From positions 112,616 through 176,615 of the forward strand of contig NZ_LQPH01000164.1 of assembly GCF_002102255.1 (NCBI RefSeq): 64,000 bases of DNA, read 5' to 3'. Position 1 is the first letter of the stretch. Each line of letters opens with the position of its first letter. The position numbers were made by a program, and so were the translations under genes. Shown here one piece after another: positions 52,373 to 61,378 of this stretch. Source of the DNA: Mycobacterium nebraskense (GTDB lineage: Bacteria; Actinomycetota; Actinomycetes; Mycobacteriales; Mycobacteriaceae). The notes below the pieces were generated by a model. It had not been told where the DNA came from. It worked only from the letters and a program-made list of their open reading frames with translations, and searched no databases.

Positions 52373-52807
52373 GTGGGGTTAAACCGCGATGCACCCCTAC
52401 CGCCACGGTCAAGAACCGTAGTAGCCGTGGCAGTTGTCGCCATGGCGCTCACCGTGTGGGTGCTGGCCATGCTGTCCCACTTCGGGTCGTTGCAACCCGA
52501 ATCCGCTGCGCCGCGCCCCTCTCCGCCCTCGCTGACAGCGCTGGGCGATGGGTTCACGGCCAGCATCGCTGCCCCACAGCTTACCGATGACTCATTAACC
52601 GCGTGCCACTACGCGTTCTCGAACGCCGTGCTGCCAAAATCGTCATCCACCACTTTAACCACACTAGGCGTCGTGGTGGCCGTGGTCGCCGTCGCGGGTT
52701 GGCTGGCGCCGCGTGTGGTGGCGGCTGGGCGGGGTCCGCCGTGTGGGGCCGCCGCTTTCCTCACCGGTCAGGATCTCTTGACGCGGTTGTGCCTTATTCG
52801 TCGCTGA
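52373..52807 (+). CDS. LpqS-like protein, copy 4
   Basis: 144 residues from GTG 52373, 9 nt after TACCAT. Hydrophobic N-terminal helix (VAVAVVAMALTVWVLAMLSH), a proline-rich stretch, then LPKSSSTTLTTLGVVVAVVA, GRGPPCGAAAFLTGQDLLTR and LCLIRR. Closest to copy 3 (same LPxSSSTxLxxLGVVVAVVAV block), so the two are recent duplicates. It follows the MFS gene after about 400 nt. Copper-linked role inferred from family. Confidence 0.75.
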   Translation: MGLNRDAPLPPRSRTVVAVAVVAMALTVWVLAMLSHFGSLQPESAAPRPSPPSLTALGDGFTASIAAPQLTDDSLTACHYAFSNAVLPKSSSTTLTTLGVVVAVVAVAGWLAPRVVAAGRGPPCGAAAFLTGQDLLTRLCLIRR

Positions 52808-53122
52808 TCGGTCAGCGTCAGGCCCGTTTCGCTATGCCACGACGGCCGGTGATCGCTGCACCACGTTGACCGCCGCGCACTGTGTCGCGGCTCGGATGTA
52901 GAAACGACGAGTCATGACCCAGCCCTACGCTGCTCACCGACACCGGTAAGAGCCACTTCGTGTGACGTCTAACCCGGATAGGTATCGCCGGTCGCACACA
53001 TAGTCGGCGGCGCCTCGCTGTAGAACCCAAGCAGCGTCCGGTTTTCGCCGAGTTGGCCGAATCGGGAAGCGCCCCAGATGAACTCATCCCTAGACCTTCA
53101 AAACCCTCGGAACGGAAAGCCC
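52808..53122. other. Upstream region of PE gene, nothing supported
   Basis: No repeat, RNA gene or ORF with a ribosome site was seen. It must hold the PE/PPE promoter but no -10/-35 stands out. Confidence 0.3.
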
Positions 53123-53422
53123 ATGTCCTTCGTTACCACCATGCCCGACATCCTGGCGTCGGCGACCAGCAACTTAGCAGGCATCGGTTCGGCGATCAGC
53201 GCCGCAGACGCGGCAGCGGCCACCCCGACCATTGCGGTGATTGCCGCCGCGACCGACGAGGTATCGGCACAGACAGCGATACAGTTCGCCGCGCACGCCA
53301 GCCTGCTTTCGCCGGTGAGCACCCAACCCGCCGCGATTCACGACCAGTTCGTGGGCGCGATGGGCGCCAGTGCCGGCTCGTATGCGGCCACCAAGGCCGC
53401 CAACGCGACCGCAGCCAGCTAA
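53123..53422 (+). CDS. PE family protein
   Basis: 99 residues, the classic short PE length. MSFVTTMPDILASATSNLAG, then AADAAAATPTIAVIAAATDE and SLLSPVSTQPAAIHDQFVGA form the two-helix PE domain with the YxxxD-like secretion tail not clearly visible. It pairs with the PPE gene 9 nt downstream; PE/PPE heterodimers are type VII secretion substrates. Confidence 0.9.
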   Translation: MSFVTTMPDILASATSNLAGIGSAISAADAAAATPTIAVIAAATDEVSAQTAIQFAAHASLLSPVSTQPAAIHDQFVGAMGASAGSYAATKAANATAAS

Positions 53423-53431
53423 GGAGTAGCA

Positions 53432-54646
53432 ATGGATTTCGGGGCACTGCCGCCGGAGATCAACTCCGCCAGAATGTATTTCGGTCCCGGTGCGGGACCG
53501 CTGCTAGCGGCCGCGGCAAGCTGGGACGGGCTGGCCGCCGAGGTGCGGTGCGCGGCAACGTCTTACACCTCGGTGCTCTCAAGTCTAGCCGGCGGACCGT
53601 GGCTGGGACCAGCGTGCGCGGCAATGGTGACCGCGGCCGCACCCTATGTGGCGTGGCTAAACAGCACCGCCGCGCACGCAGAGCAGACAGCTGCGCAGTC
53701 CAGAGCCGCGGCCGGCGCCTATGAAGCGGCATTCGCGATGACGGTGCCACCGCCGGTGATCGCGGCCAACCGGGCCTTGTTGATGTCGTTGATCGCAACA
53801 AACATCCTAGGTCAGAACACCCCGGCGATCGCGGCCACCGAAGCACACTACGGCGAGATGTGGGCCCAGGATGGCGCCGCGATGTATGGCTACGCCGCCT
53901 CGTCGGCGGCGGCGGCGTCATTGACCCCGTTCACCCCGCCGCAGCCGTCCACCAACCCGGCCGGAGTAGCTGCGCAGGGCACCGCCATCGCCCAAACCGC
54001 CGGCACCTCAGCCGCGACGAACACACAAGCGGTCCTCTCACAAGTGATTTCGGCGGTACCCGGGGCACTGCAGCAGCTTGCCTCGCCGATGTCGCCTCCC
54101 TCGTCCACATCGTCTTTGCCGTCGCTGAGCTCGGCACTGAACTCGGTGAATCCCGCCCTGTCCAGTACAAGTCAGGTCGCGTGGATATCGGCTGGGCTGA
54201 TGTCGAACGCGAGCAAGATGCAGGAGCTGATGCCGGCCGTCAGCTCCGCCACCACGGCATCGGGATCGGGTCTGGCGGGCAGCCTCGCTTCAGACCTGGC
54301 AGGCGGGCTCGGTTCGGGAACGCTGGGATCAGCAGGTCTGAACGCGTCAGCTGCCGGCGGCAGTGGTGCGGCTGTGTCTGCCGGTCTGGGCCGGGCCACG
54401 TCGATCGGGGCATTGTCAATACCGCAGAGTTGGGCCGCGGCCACCCCGACGATCAGCCCCGCGGCCACAGTGCTGTCAGGCACCGGCCTAGGCGCTGTCC
54501 CCGACGCCGCCGGCGGCCCGGGAGGAATGTTGGGCGGGGTGCCATTGGGCGCGGGTGGGGCCGGGCGCGGCGGGGCAACCGGTCTGGTGCCCGACGCCCG
54601 CTTCCTGCAACGCCCGCCCATGCTGCCGAGCTGGCCAACCGTCTGA
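53432..54646 (+). CDS. PPE family protein (PPE-SVP type)
   Basis: 404 residues. MDFGALPPEINSARMYFGPG, WLGPACAAMVTAAAPYVAWL and NILGQNTPAIAATEAHYGEM are the PPE domain (about 180 residues). The C-terminal Gly/Ala/Ser-rich half contains IGALSIPQSWAAA, a near GxxSVPxxW motif. It is paired with the PE gene and probably secreted. The end RFLQRPPMLPSWP is typical of SVP members. An AAGGAG ribosome site precedes the start. Confidence 0.9.
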   Translation: MDFGALPPEINSARMYFGPGAGPLLAAAASWDGLAAEVRCAATSYTSVLSSLAGGPWLGPACAAMVTAAAPYVAWLNSTAAHAEQTAAQSRAAAGAYEAAFAMTVPPPVIAANRALLMSLIATNILGQNTPAIAATEAHYGEMWAQDGAAMYGYAASSAAAASLTPFTPPQPSTNPAGVAAQGTAIAQTAGTSAATNTQAVLSQVISAVPGALQQLASPMSPPSSTSSLPSLSSALNSVNPALSSTSQVAWISAGLMSNASKMQELMPAVSSATTASGSGLAGSLASDLAGGLGSGTLGSAGLNASAAGGSGAAVSAGLGRATSIGALSIPQSWAAATPTISPAATVLSGTGLGAVPDAAGGPGGMLGGVPLGAGGAGRGGATGLVPDARFLQRPPMLPSWPTV

Positions 54647-54986
54647 TAACCGAAGACATCACACGAAGCCAACAGTCAAACCGCGAGGGGCAGAGGAGGT
54701 GGAAACGCCTGGTGCCTGTTTTGGAGCTGGCCGGTTGCAGCCGGTGAGGCAGTTGACCGAGGAACTTGCTGATCAAGTTTCGTTGCGTGGACGTAACCGT
54801 CCCTGTGATACGCCATTGCCAGGCGAGGACGCGCGCACCACGCAGCTCCGGGCCAGCGGCCGCCCATAGGCACCAACCGCATGTGTCAACTGCGGGATAA
54901 GGACGGTCACACCACCCCACGATTTCATTAGGCAGGTCGGGGTGGACCGCTTTTCTCGATAACAGGGCCAGCGCCGGCAATGATGT
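54647..54986. other. Region between convergent genes, nothing supported
   Basis: No intact gene or clear repeat. It separates the PPE gene from the leftward NRAMP-related operon. Confidence 0.3.
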
Positions 54987-56660
54987 TTAGGTGCGACCGA
55001 GTTCGATGGCTTTGACCACCAGCAGGATTGCGCTGACGACGAGATACCCGCGCAGTGCCACCATGCCCAGCTTTGTGCCCGCCGACCACCGGACCGGTGC
55101 GAGCAGCGTCAGAGGCGGCATTCGCCATGTGCTCCGGTCGGCACTGGCTGGTGCGCGTGAGATCGGTTCGGGCTCACCCGATTGCGGTTCTCGGCGGGCA
55201 AGCAACCGCAGAACCGAGATCGCGGCTATAGCGAGCAAGACAAGCCCGGTAGCAAGGTGGCCGGTGAAATCGACGATGTCGAGGCGGGGAAGCAGCGTGC
55301 TGGCCATCAGTATCCCCGACAGCAGCAGCAGGACACCGACGATGAGGCCGGCCACCGCGTTGAGCCACGGTCGATTCACCCACGGTCCCAAGACTTCTCG
55401 ATCATTGCACAGCAGCAGTAAAAAGACCGTGGCGCTGGGCAGCAACAGCCCGGCCAGGGCTTGCACGGCGGTGGTGATCAAACCCAGCGGTGCGCCGGGG
55501 ATCAACACGATCACCGCCGCGAGCATCACCATGGCGGTGTAGGAGAAGTAGAATTGTTTGGCGTCGGAAAAGCCGCGGTGCAGCGAGTGTTTGAGACCCA
55601 ACACGTCGCCGAATGCATAGCTGGTAGCCAGCGTTACCGCGGCCGCGCCGAGGATGGATGCATCGAGCAACACGATCGCGAACAACGAGCCCAGGGTTTT
55701 ATCGTAATCGCCGAGCAGACGGGCGACAGTACCGGCGTCGACGAACCCGCCGCGGCTATTGGTAGCGCGCGCCGCCCAGTCGCCGGTGATGATTAGTGCT
55801 GCCGCTCCGATCACCACCACGAAGGCACCCAGCGTGGTGTCGCTGCGTTCGTAGCCGATGAAGCGCGGCGTGATGCGCTTATCGACGACGTTGGACTGCT
55901 GGAAGAACAGCTGCCATGGGGCGACCGTGGTGCCGACGATGGCGATGATCAGCAGCACCCCGTCCGAGGTGACTCCGCCCGACACCGCGGGGACGATGAG
56001 CGACGTGGCCGCGCGTCCCCAATCCGGATGTGACATCAACAACATGGGGATCTGCAGCAAGGTGATGATGACGAACACGAACATGGCGCGTTCCCAGCGT
56101 CGGAAGCTGCCGGTGGCCATGATCGCGATGAGCGTGATCGCAGCGGTCGGCACGACCGCGTACTTGGAGACGCCGAAGTAGTTGGCCGCCAACGTGATTC
56201 CGATGAATTCGGTGACCAGTGTGAGGAAGTTCAGCAGGAACAGATCCCCCACCGAGAACCAGCCCCAGCCGCGGCCGAAGCGTTCGTTAATCAGCCGGGC
56301 ATGGCCTACTCCGGTGACCGCTCCGAGTCGGACCACCATCTCCTGGTTGACGATCAGCACCGGAATCAACAGCAGCAGCACCCACAGCAGGCTGTAACCG
56401 TGGTTCTGTCCTGCCTGCACGTAGGTCGCCACACCGCCGGCGTCGTTGTCGCCGACCATGACGATCAAGCCGGGGCCGATGATCACCAGCAAGGTCGCCA
56501 GGCGGGCCTTCAGGGTGCGCGGACGCTCCGTTTCGCTGATCCTGATCCGTCCCAGCGCACCTTCGATGTCGCCCAGGTGCGCGCTGTCGAGCACTGCGAC
56601 GCCACGCAGCGCCGTTGCCTGCGACACCTTGTCGACCGAAGCGCTGCCCTTGGTGCTCAC
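54987..56660 (-). CDS. NRAMP-related divalent metal (probably Mg2+) transporter
   Basis: 557 residues, about 11 membrane segments. Helix 1 reads VGDNDAGGVATYVQAGQNHG instead of the DPGN of manganese NRAMPs, and helix 6 reads VGTTVAPWQLFFQQSNVVD, without the metal-selecting methionine. These changes mark NRAMP-related magnesium-type transporters. It is coupled to the MgtE-like regulator gene (overlap at 56657-56660), which strengthens magnesium as the substrate. An N-terminal soluble stretch of about 50 residues precedes helix 1. Mg specificity is inferred. Confidence 0.82.
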   Translation of the reverse strand: MSTKGSASVDKVSQATALRGVAVLDSAHLGDIEGALGRIRISETERPRTLKARLATLLVIIGPGLIVMVGDNDAGGVATYVQAGQNHGYSLLWVLLLLIPVLIVNQEMVVRLGAVTGVGHARLINERFGRGWGWFSVGDLFLLNFLTLVTEFIGITLAANYFGVSKYAVVPTAAITLIAIMATGSFRRWERAMFVFVIITLLQIPMLLMSHPDWGRAATSLIVPAVSGGVTSDGVLLIIAIVGTTVAPWQLFFQQSNVVDKRITPRFIGYERSDTTLGAFVVVIGAAALIITGDWAARATNSRGGFVDAGTVARLLGDYDKTLGSLFAIVLLDASILGAAAVTLATSYAFGDVLGLKHSLHRGFSDAKQFYFSYTAMVMLAAVIVLIPGAPLGLITTAVQALAGLLLPSATVFLLLLCNDREVLGPWVNRPWLNAVAGLIVGVLLLLSGILMASTLLPRLDIVDFTGHLATGLVLLAIAAISVLRLLARREPQSGEPEPISRAPASADRSTWRMPPLTLLAPVRWSAGTKLGMVALRGYLVVSAILLVVKAIELGRT

Positions 56661-58009
56661 GGCTGATCACCGCCGCCGCCGCTGGTCCATGCCGAGTCGT
56701 CGGTGGCGGCGACGCCGCTGATCTCGCGCATCGGGTGGGGGGCGGGTTCTCGTCGACGCCAGTCTTCAGGGATGATGGCCTCGAGCACATCATCGACGGT
56801 GACGACGCCTAAAACCCGATCTTGGTCGTCCACGACGGGAATGGTGTACAGGTTGTAGTCGGCCATAAGCAGCGCGACGTCGGTCAGATCGGCATCTGCG
56901 CTCACCAGGACCGGGTCGCAATCCATCAGCGCCGCAACAGAGTCCGCCACATCAGCCTGCAACAGCGTTATCACCGACACCACGCCGGCCAGCTGCCCGC
57001 GTTCGTTGAGGACGTGCATCTTGAGCAGCGCCTCGGGCTGCAAGCCTCGAGCACCACCGATGATGGCAAGCGCCTCACCCGCTGTCGCCTCCGCTCGACA
57101 CGAAACGATGTCGACGTTCATCAGGCCACCGGCGCTGTCGGGATTGAACCCCATCAGCGTGATCACCTTGGTGCGCTGCGGTGCGGGCATCAGGTCCAGA
57201 ACTGCACGGCGCCGAGACTGACGCAGATCGACGATCGCGTCGGCGGCGTCGTCGGCGCGCATCCGCCCAAGCAGGGCAGCGACGTCGGGGTCGGACATGT
57301 CGTCAAGCAGCCGACTGGCCTTATCGGGGTCAAGCTCCTCGAAAACGTCGGCTTCCAGTTCCGGGTCGCTACGCACCTGGCCGAGGATCTCCCCGCCCTC
57401 AACCGTGTCAGCGACTTCGAGCATGTCAGCGATCTGCGCGGGCTTGAGCATCCGCACCCGGCCGGACACCAAGCGCACCGCCAGCGACCCCACGTCACCG
57501 ATCAACGGTTCGAACGCCTTCCAGTCGCGAGCGGGATGGCCGCCAGACGTCTTCAGCAATCCGAAAAACCGCGGCGGACGGCGGGTGTCCAGATGCGCCA
57601 GCACCCAGCCGTCTGCACGGTGTTCGAGTTCAACATCATAGGCGCGCAACAATTCGCCCGCGGCAACATCAATCAACCGATGCCCGAGCACGTCGCGCTG
57701 CAACAGCACCTCACCCTCGCGACGTTCGAACCGCCGCAGGTCAACCTCGTTGGTCCTCAGCGTTATCCGGGCCGGTCCATAACGCTGAACCGATCCGCTC
57801 CCGACAAACACCCGCCGACCACCGACTCCAACCACGATCCCGGTCACCAGCGGGTAGGTATCTGCTCCTCGCAGCCGGACAATGATGTCCTCAACCCGGC
57901 CCACCACCTCGCCCGACCGCGTCTCAACCGGTGCCCGCAACAACTCAGACAGATGAATCGACGCCGACCCGACACCGGCAGCATCGCGCTCGCTCGGTGA
58001 GTTGCACAT
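56657..58009 (-). CDS. Soluble MgtE-N/CBS-domain protein with PRC-barrel-like N-terminus
   Basis: 450 residues without membrane helices. N-terminal PRC-barrel-like repeats (LLRAPVETRSGEVVGRVEDI; GEVLLQRDVLGHRLIDVAAG), then MgtE intracellular N domain (ADVFEELDPDKASRLLDDMS; DDAADAIVDLRQSRRRAVLD) and two CBS motifs (GEALAIIGGARGLQPEALLK; DLTDVALLMADYNLYTIPVV ... VLGVVTVDDVLEAI). In MgtE this part senses Mg2+. Here it is separate from any pore and coupled to the NRAMP-related transporter, so it likely gates or regulates it. Confidence 0.85.
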   Translation of the reverse strand: MCNSPSERDAAGVGSASIHLSELLRAPVETRSGEVVGRVEDIIVRLRGADTYPLVTGIVVGVGGRRVFVGSGSVQRYGPARITLRTNEVDLRRFERREGEVLLQRDVLGHRLIDVAAGELLRAYDVELEHRADGWVLAHLDTRRPPRFFGLLKTSGGHPARDWKAFEPLIGDVGSLAVRLVSGRVRMLKPAQIADMLEVADTVEGGEILGQVRSDPELEADVFEELDPDKASRLLDDMSDPDVAALLGRMRADDAADAIVDLRQSRRRAVLDLMPAPQRTKVITLMGFNPDSAGGLMNVDIVSCRAEATAGEALAIIGGARGLQPEALLKMHVLNERGQLAGVVSVITLLQADVADSVAALMDCDPVLVSADADLTDVALLMADYNLYTIPVVDDQDRVLGVVTVDDVLEAIIPEDWRRREPAPHPMREISGVAATDDSAWTSGGGGDQP

Positions 58010-58170
58010 CGCAGTCCCTCCCTCAACACACCAGGGTGTGCCGACTTAGTCCGACCACACCGAAAACCAGACACAGCTGCACCGCGATGAGCGGCGTGGG
58101 CTATCCCTCAAAAATGAATCAAATATTAATACATAGCAATGTCTGCATGCAAATAGGTGGCAGAGGATTT
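58010..58170 (-). promoter_or_regulatory. Leader region of the MgtE-like/NRAMP operon
   Basis: A GGGAGGGA ribosome site precedes the start. A short hairpin CACACC-AG-GGTGTG (58027-58040) lies in the 5' leader, and an AT-rich block (AATATTAATACATAG, about 58112-58140) may hold the promoter and an operator. No known Mg riboswitch pattern was seen. Confidence 0.4.
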
Positions 58171-58349
58171 TGAGCCGGCTCGTCTTGGCTGAGGACATCC
58201 CGACGGTAGTGACTTCGTGCTCCAACAGGGGGACAGGCGGGTCGGTGGCCTGGCGAACCGCGGATTATGTCGGTGGTCGTACCGGCCGGCCCGTCGCGGC
58301 GATAGCCGTCGCATCGTTGCCTCGAGTCGTAACGCGGTCGGGTGTCTTA

Positions 58350-58690
58350 GGTTGACCCGCAAGTGCTTTGATGCGTCCGGTGCACATGCGATGACGATCA
58401 CCTCGGTGAGCTTGTGCACGAGCACCACCGCGGCCAAGCCGAGGGTTCCTGAAGCAACGCCCGCGGCATCAGCACGGTGATGATGGTCAGGGTTAGTCCG
58501 ACGTTTTGCAACATGATCTGCCGGGAGCGGCGGGCGTGGTGTAGTGCAGTGCATGGGGCAGGTGACGCAGGTCTGGGCCCATCAGGGCGACATCGCGTTT
58601 TCGCTGGCGACATCGGTTCCCATGGCGCCCATCGCGATCCCCAGGTCCGGCCAGCGCCAACGCGTGGACTCAAGTTGCGGCGGCGAGCAC
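58350..58690 (-). pseudogene. Relic of CtpG-like ATPase C-terminus
   Basis: Pieces in shifting frames match the end of CtpG: LGIAMGAMGTDVASENAMS, ARRSRQIMLQNVGLTLTIIT followed by VLMP, and GTLGLAAVVLVHKLTEVIVI. Frameshifts and missing segments make it non-functional. It is a third copy of the pump region. Confidence 0.7.
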
Positions 58691-59045
58691 GTCGTGACAC
58701 TGCTCGCGATCGGGACTGGCTTGCGACGGACGGCCCCCAGCCCAGCATCCAGCCGCGGTCGGAGTTCATCGATGATGCGGCTAGACATCTCGTAGACGGC
58801 GGCCCGGATGTGTGCTCGGAGATCGCTTGTGAGAGGTGAGCACGCCGCTTGTGAGACGTGCGCGAGTCTCGTCAATCAACCACACGCCGGCAAGACGTTC
58901 CCGTCAGCGCGCCGCCGCAAGTGCGGGCGGCCACGCGACAACCAACTTCGCGTCCATACGCGTCGACCCTTACCGCACCGGGCGATTCCGCTGGAAAACT
59001 CTAGGGGCTGCCCACCAACGAGGTAGCCTCGCCGACTTCTCGACG

Positions 59046-59651
59046 TCAGGACAACCCCACTCGGGGAAGGAAGCGTCCGACCGTTGCAGTGTATTCGCGG
59101 TAATGCTGACCGTGCACGGCGCGAAGGTAGGGCTCTTCCACAACCCGGACCTGCACCTCAATCGCTGCGACCAGCAGCGCGAAGCCGGCGACCGCGAGCG
59201 GATTCGGAGTCATGAACACGATGCCCAAGGCAAAAATGAGCATCGCAGTGAAGATCGGGTTGCGCACGACTGCGAACACACCCTGATGCACCAATGTCGT
59301 TGTCTCGCTGGGATCGACCCCGATCCGCCAGGACTCGCCCATATCGTTCTGCGCGTAGACCGTCGCGCCGCTGCCGGTCACCGCGAGCACGACGCCCGCT
59401 GTCTGTATCCAACTCGCGTTCAACACATCGAGCGGGGCAAGCACGCCGGCCAATTGAAGCAGCGGCGCCGTGACACCGGTGACGATAGCCGCGACGAACC
59501 CTGTGCCGGCGATCCATTCCAGCGATCCAGATCCGCGGCTGATACCGCGGAAGCCGGCCGATCCGGTCGTGCGCCACTGCCGCCAACTACGCCACCCAAA
59601 TCCGAGCGCCGCGAACACCAGATAGAGCACAACCGCAGCGACAGCCATCAC
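59046..59651 (-). CDS. Isoprenylcysteine-carboxylmethyltransferase-like membrane methyltransferase
   Basis: 201 residues, about five membrane helices (e.g. VAAVVLYLVFAALGFGWRSW; WIAGTGFVAAIVTGVTAPLL; IFTAMLIFALGIVFMT; LAVAGFALLVAAIEVQVRVV). The C-terminal signature VRNPIFTAML, EEPYLRAVHGQHYREYTATV and GRFLPRVG is shared by the ICMT/PEMT-like family of SAM-dependent membrane methyltransferases. Substrate unknown. Start 59651 or 59648 (double ATG). It stands alone on the minus strand. Confidence 0.8.
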   Translation of the reverse strand: MMAVAAVVLYLVFAALGFGWRSWRQWRTTGSAGFRGISRGSGSLEWIAGTGFVAAIVTGVTAPLLQLAGVLAPLDVLNASWIQTAGVVLAVTGSGATVYAQNDMGESWRIGVDPSETTTLVHQGVFAVVRNPIFTAMLIFALGIVFMTPNPLAVAGFALLVAAIEVQVRVVEEPYLRAVHGQHYREYTATVGRFLPRVGLS

Positions 59652-59895
59652 CGATTCCTTACCCCGAATATGAGTAGCAGATCAAAACATTGGGATCTAT
59701 GTATGCGAAAGCCGAGTTGTCGCCGGATGGCGTCTCGGGTGAGGTCGCCACCCGAGCCGACATATCCTTCCGCTGTGGCTCATGGGCCCCGGCTTGTTCG
59801 GCAACGAACCCAAACCCAGCAACATTCACATATGCGCATTCTTGCATTTTACGCTAGGCTGGTGAACGATTGCAGTTCTAGTTGAGGAGGGCCAC
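59652..59895. other. Divergent promoter region
   Basis: AT-rich for this DNA. CACATATGCGCATTCTTGCA (about 59829-59848) and a possible -10 near 59862 precede the zinc-ribbon gene; an operator of the ArsR type is possible but not demonstrable. Confidence 0.35.
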
Positions 59896-60249
59896 GTGAA
59901 AGACGAGCGCGGATCGACCGAGGCGAGGGAGTCGACGCTGTTGTGTCCTCGGTGTGTGTCGCAGATGTTGCCGGTGCAGCGGTTTGGGGTGACGATCGAT
60001 CAGTGCACCGGCTGCGGCGGCATTTTCCTCGACCGGGGAGAACTTGAGCAGCTTTCCGAGGCCGAGGGCAAGTTTTACGCCGCCCAACAGCAACCCCAGC
60101 AACCGCCGCCGGGGGTGTACCCTGCCCAGCAGTACCCGCCGCAACCGGGGTACATCGAAGGTCCCCGCCCGAGAGGCTTTCTGGGTGGGTTGTTCGGCGA
60201 AGGCTATTACGGTGGTCGCCACGGAGGATATCGTGGCGGGCACCACTAA
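59896..60249 (+). CDS. zf-TFIIB-type zinc-ribbon protein, intact copy
   Basis: 117 residues from GTG 59896 (GGAGG 6 nt upstream). LLCPRCVSQMLPVQRFGVTI, then DQCTGCGGIFLDRGELEQLS: two CxxC pairs forming the zinc ribbon. A Gln/Pro-rich linker follows (QQQPQQPPPGVYPAQQYPPQ) and a Gly/His-rich tail (YYGGRHGGYRGGHH) that could bind metal. Function unknown. Its broken paralogue is at 47519; both are followed by a CDF gene, intact there and broken here. Confidence 0.8.
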   Translation: MKDERGSTEARESTLLCPRCVSQMLPVQRFGVTIDQCTGCGGIFLDRGELEQLSEAEGKFYAAQQQPQQPPPGVYPAQQYPPQPGYIEGPRPRGFLGGLFGEGYYGGRHGGYRGGHH

Positions 60250-60431
60250 CCCCGGGCTTGGTGCCGGTGCCGCACCGACAGCCCGGGCGACCGATGGTTG
60301 GTCATGATCACGGGCATGGGGCGTTGTGACGAATTCCCCACCTGGCCACACACCTATAATCACCGCGGCCACACCGCAATCGGGGGCCGCCCACCCACCA
60401 GCTGCGTACCTAACCCGTCAGGTCAGTACAA
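60234..60431 (+). pseudogene. Truncated start of a CDF transporter
   Basis: GTGGCGGGCACCACTAACC repeats the start of the CDF gene at 47841, and HDHGHG follows in a shifted frame, but stops occur at once and no membrane part remains. It is the decayed partner of the intact zinc-ribbon gene. Confidence 0.6.
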
Positions 60432-61033
60432 CTAGTCTAGGAGCGTCTGGGATCCGCTGATTAGCAGGCTGATATAGCCACCGACAGCGGCACCAGCGAT
60501 GAAACTGAACCAGAGCAGGAAGTGGCCCAGCCACTCCGTAACATCTGCGCCGCTGAGATGCCGCGCGATCCCCTGCCCCATTTTGACCAGTGCGCCGGTG
60601 ACGTAGCTCAGTGGAATCGACGCCTCTCCGTTCTTGACGAATGAGGTATTCAAAGCGCCAATCCCAAACGCAACGAACGCTACTGGAATGAACGAGACCT
60701 GATTGGTCGACCATCCGTCCACGACGATATCGACCCCGGCGGCCACCGCGAGGGACAGTGCCGTGAGCACGGTCGGGCCATGCGGGTGCGCCACCCAGAG
60801 GCGCCGTCGACATAGTGACGCCATCACCACACCACCGATGAAGGATGCCAAAAGCAGTGCAGCACCGATCGAAAGGCCTTGCTCCTTGCAAAAAATCCCA
60901 ACACCGCGCGCTCACTGTTACCGGTCATGAAGGTAACAAAATAACCGGCCGAATGGGTAAATGCCGCCGCCCCGATTAACCCCGCCAACGCGGCCAATAC
61001 CCAGGACAATCGTACTTCCCGTGCGAAAACCAC
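60432..61033 (-). pseudogene. Frameshifted DUF1275 membrane protein, copy 2
   Basis: The 5' part (LSWVLAALAGLIGAAAFTHS ... ERAVLGFF) and the 3' part (SFIGGVVMASLCRRRLWVAH to the end) are both very similar to the intact gene at 42321 but in different frames. The break is at a run of six T (minus strand) near 60893, a one-base slip. It lacks the zinc-ribbon N-terminus. A sequencing error at the homopolymer cannot be excluded. Confidence 0.75.
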
Positions 61034-61215
61034 ACGAAACAGGGCATCCCTATGGGGATTCCCCCGGCCCCGCCCGAGGAGCCGCGGCGGCGTCTACACC
61101 CCAGTCCAGTGCAGCCCAGTCCAGGCTCACCGACTGTCCGCAGCCCTGCACTCGCGAATGGTCACCGCGAACCGTGAAGGCAGGGCTTCGCTCTCGCAGC
61201 CCCGACATGAGTGTG
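61034..61215. other. Spacer before IS21-type element
   Basis: Nothing supported; no ORF with family resemblance. Confidence 0.3.
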
Positions 61216-61378
61216 ATCACCTGAGTTGGCCCCGGTTTGGCCGGTTGTCGTCACGAATGTTGGCCCCGTTCGGGTGGTGATTTCGTCTGCGTGTGGGGTG
61301 CGGCGTGTCGTCATCAATGTTGGCCCCACCTTTGGTTGCGATTTTCATGTCGGTGTTTGTTGACGTGGAGGTCGGGAA

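Noticed and set aside
58010..58170. Mg-sensing riboswitch upstream of the MgtE-like gene
   Set aside because: Only one short hairpin was found; no conserved riboswitch core could be recognised.
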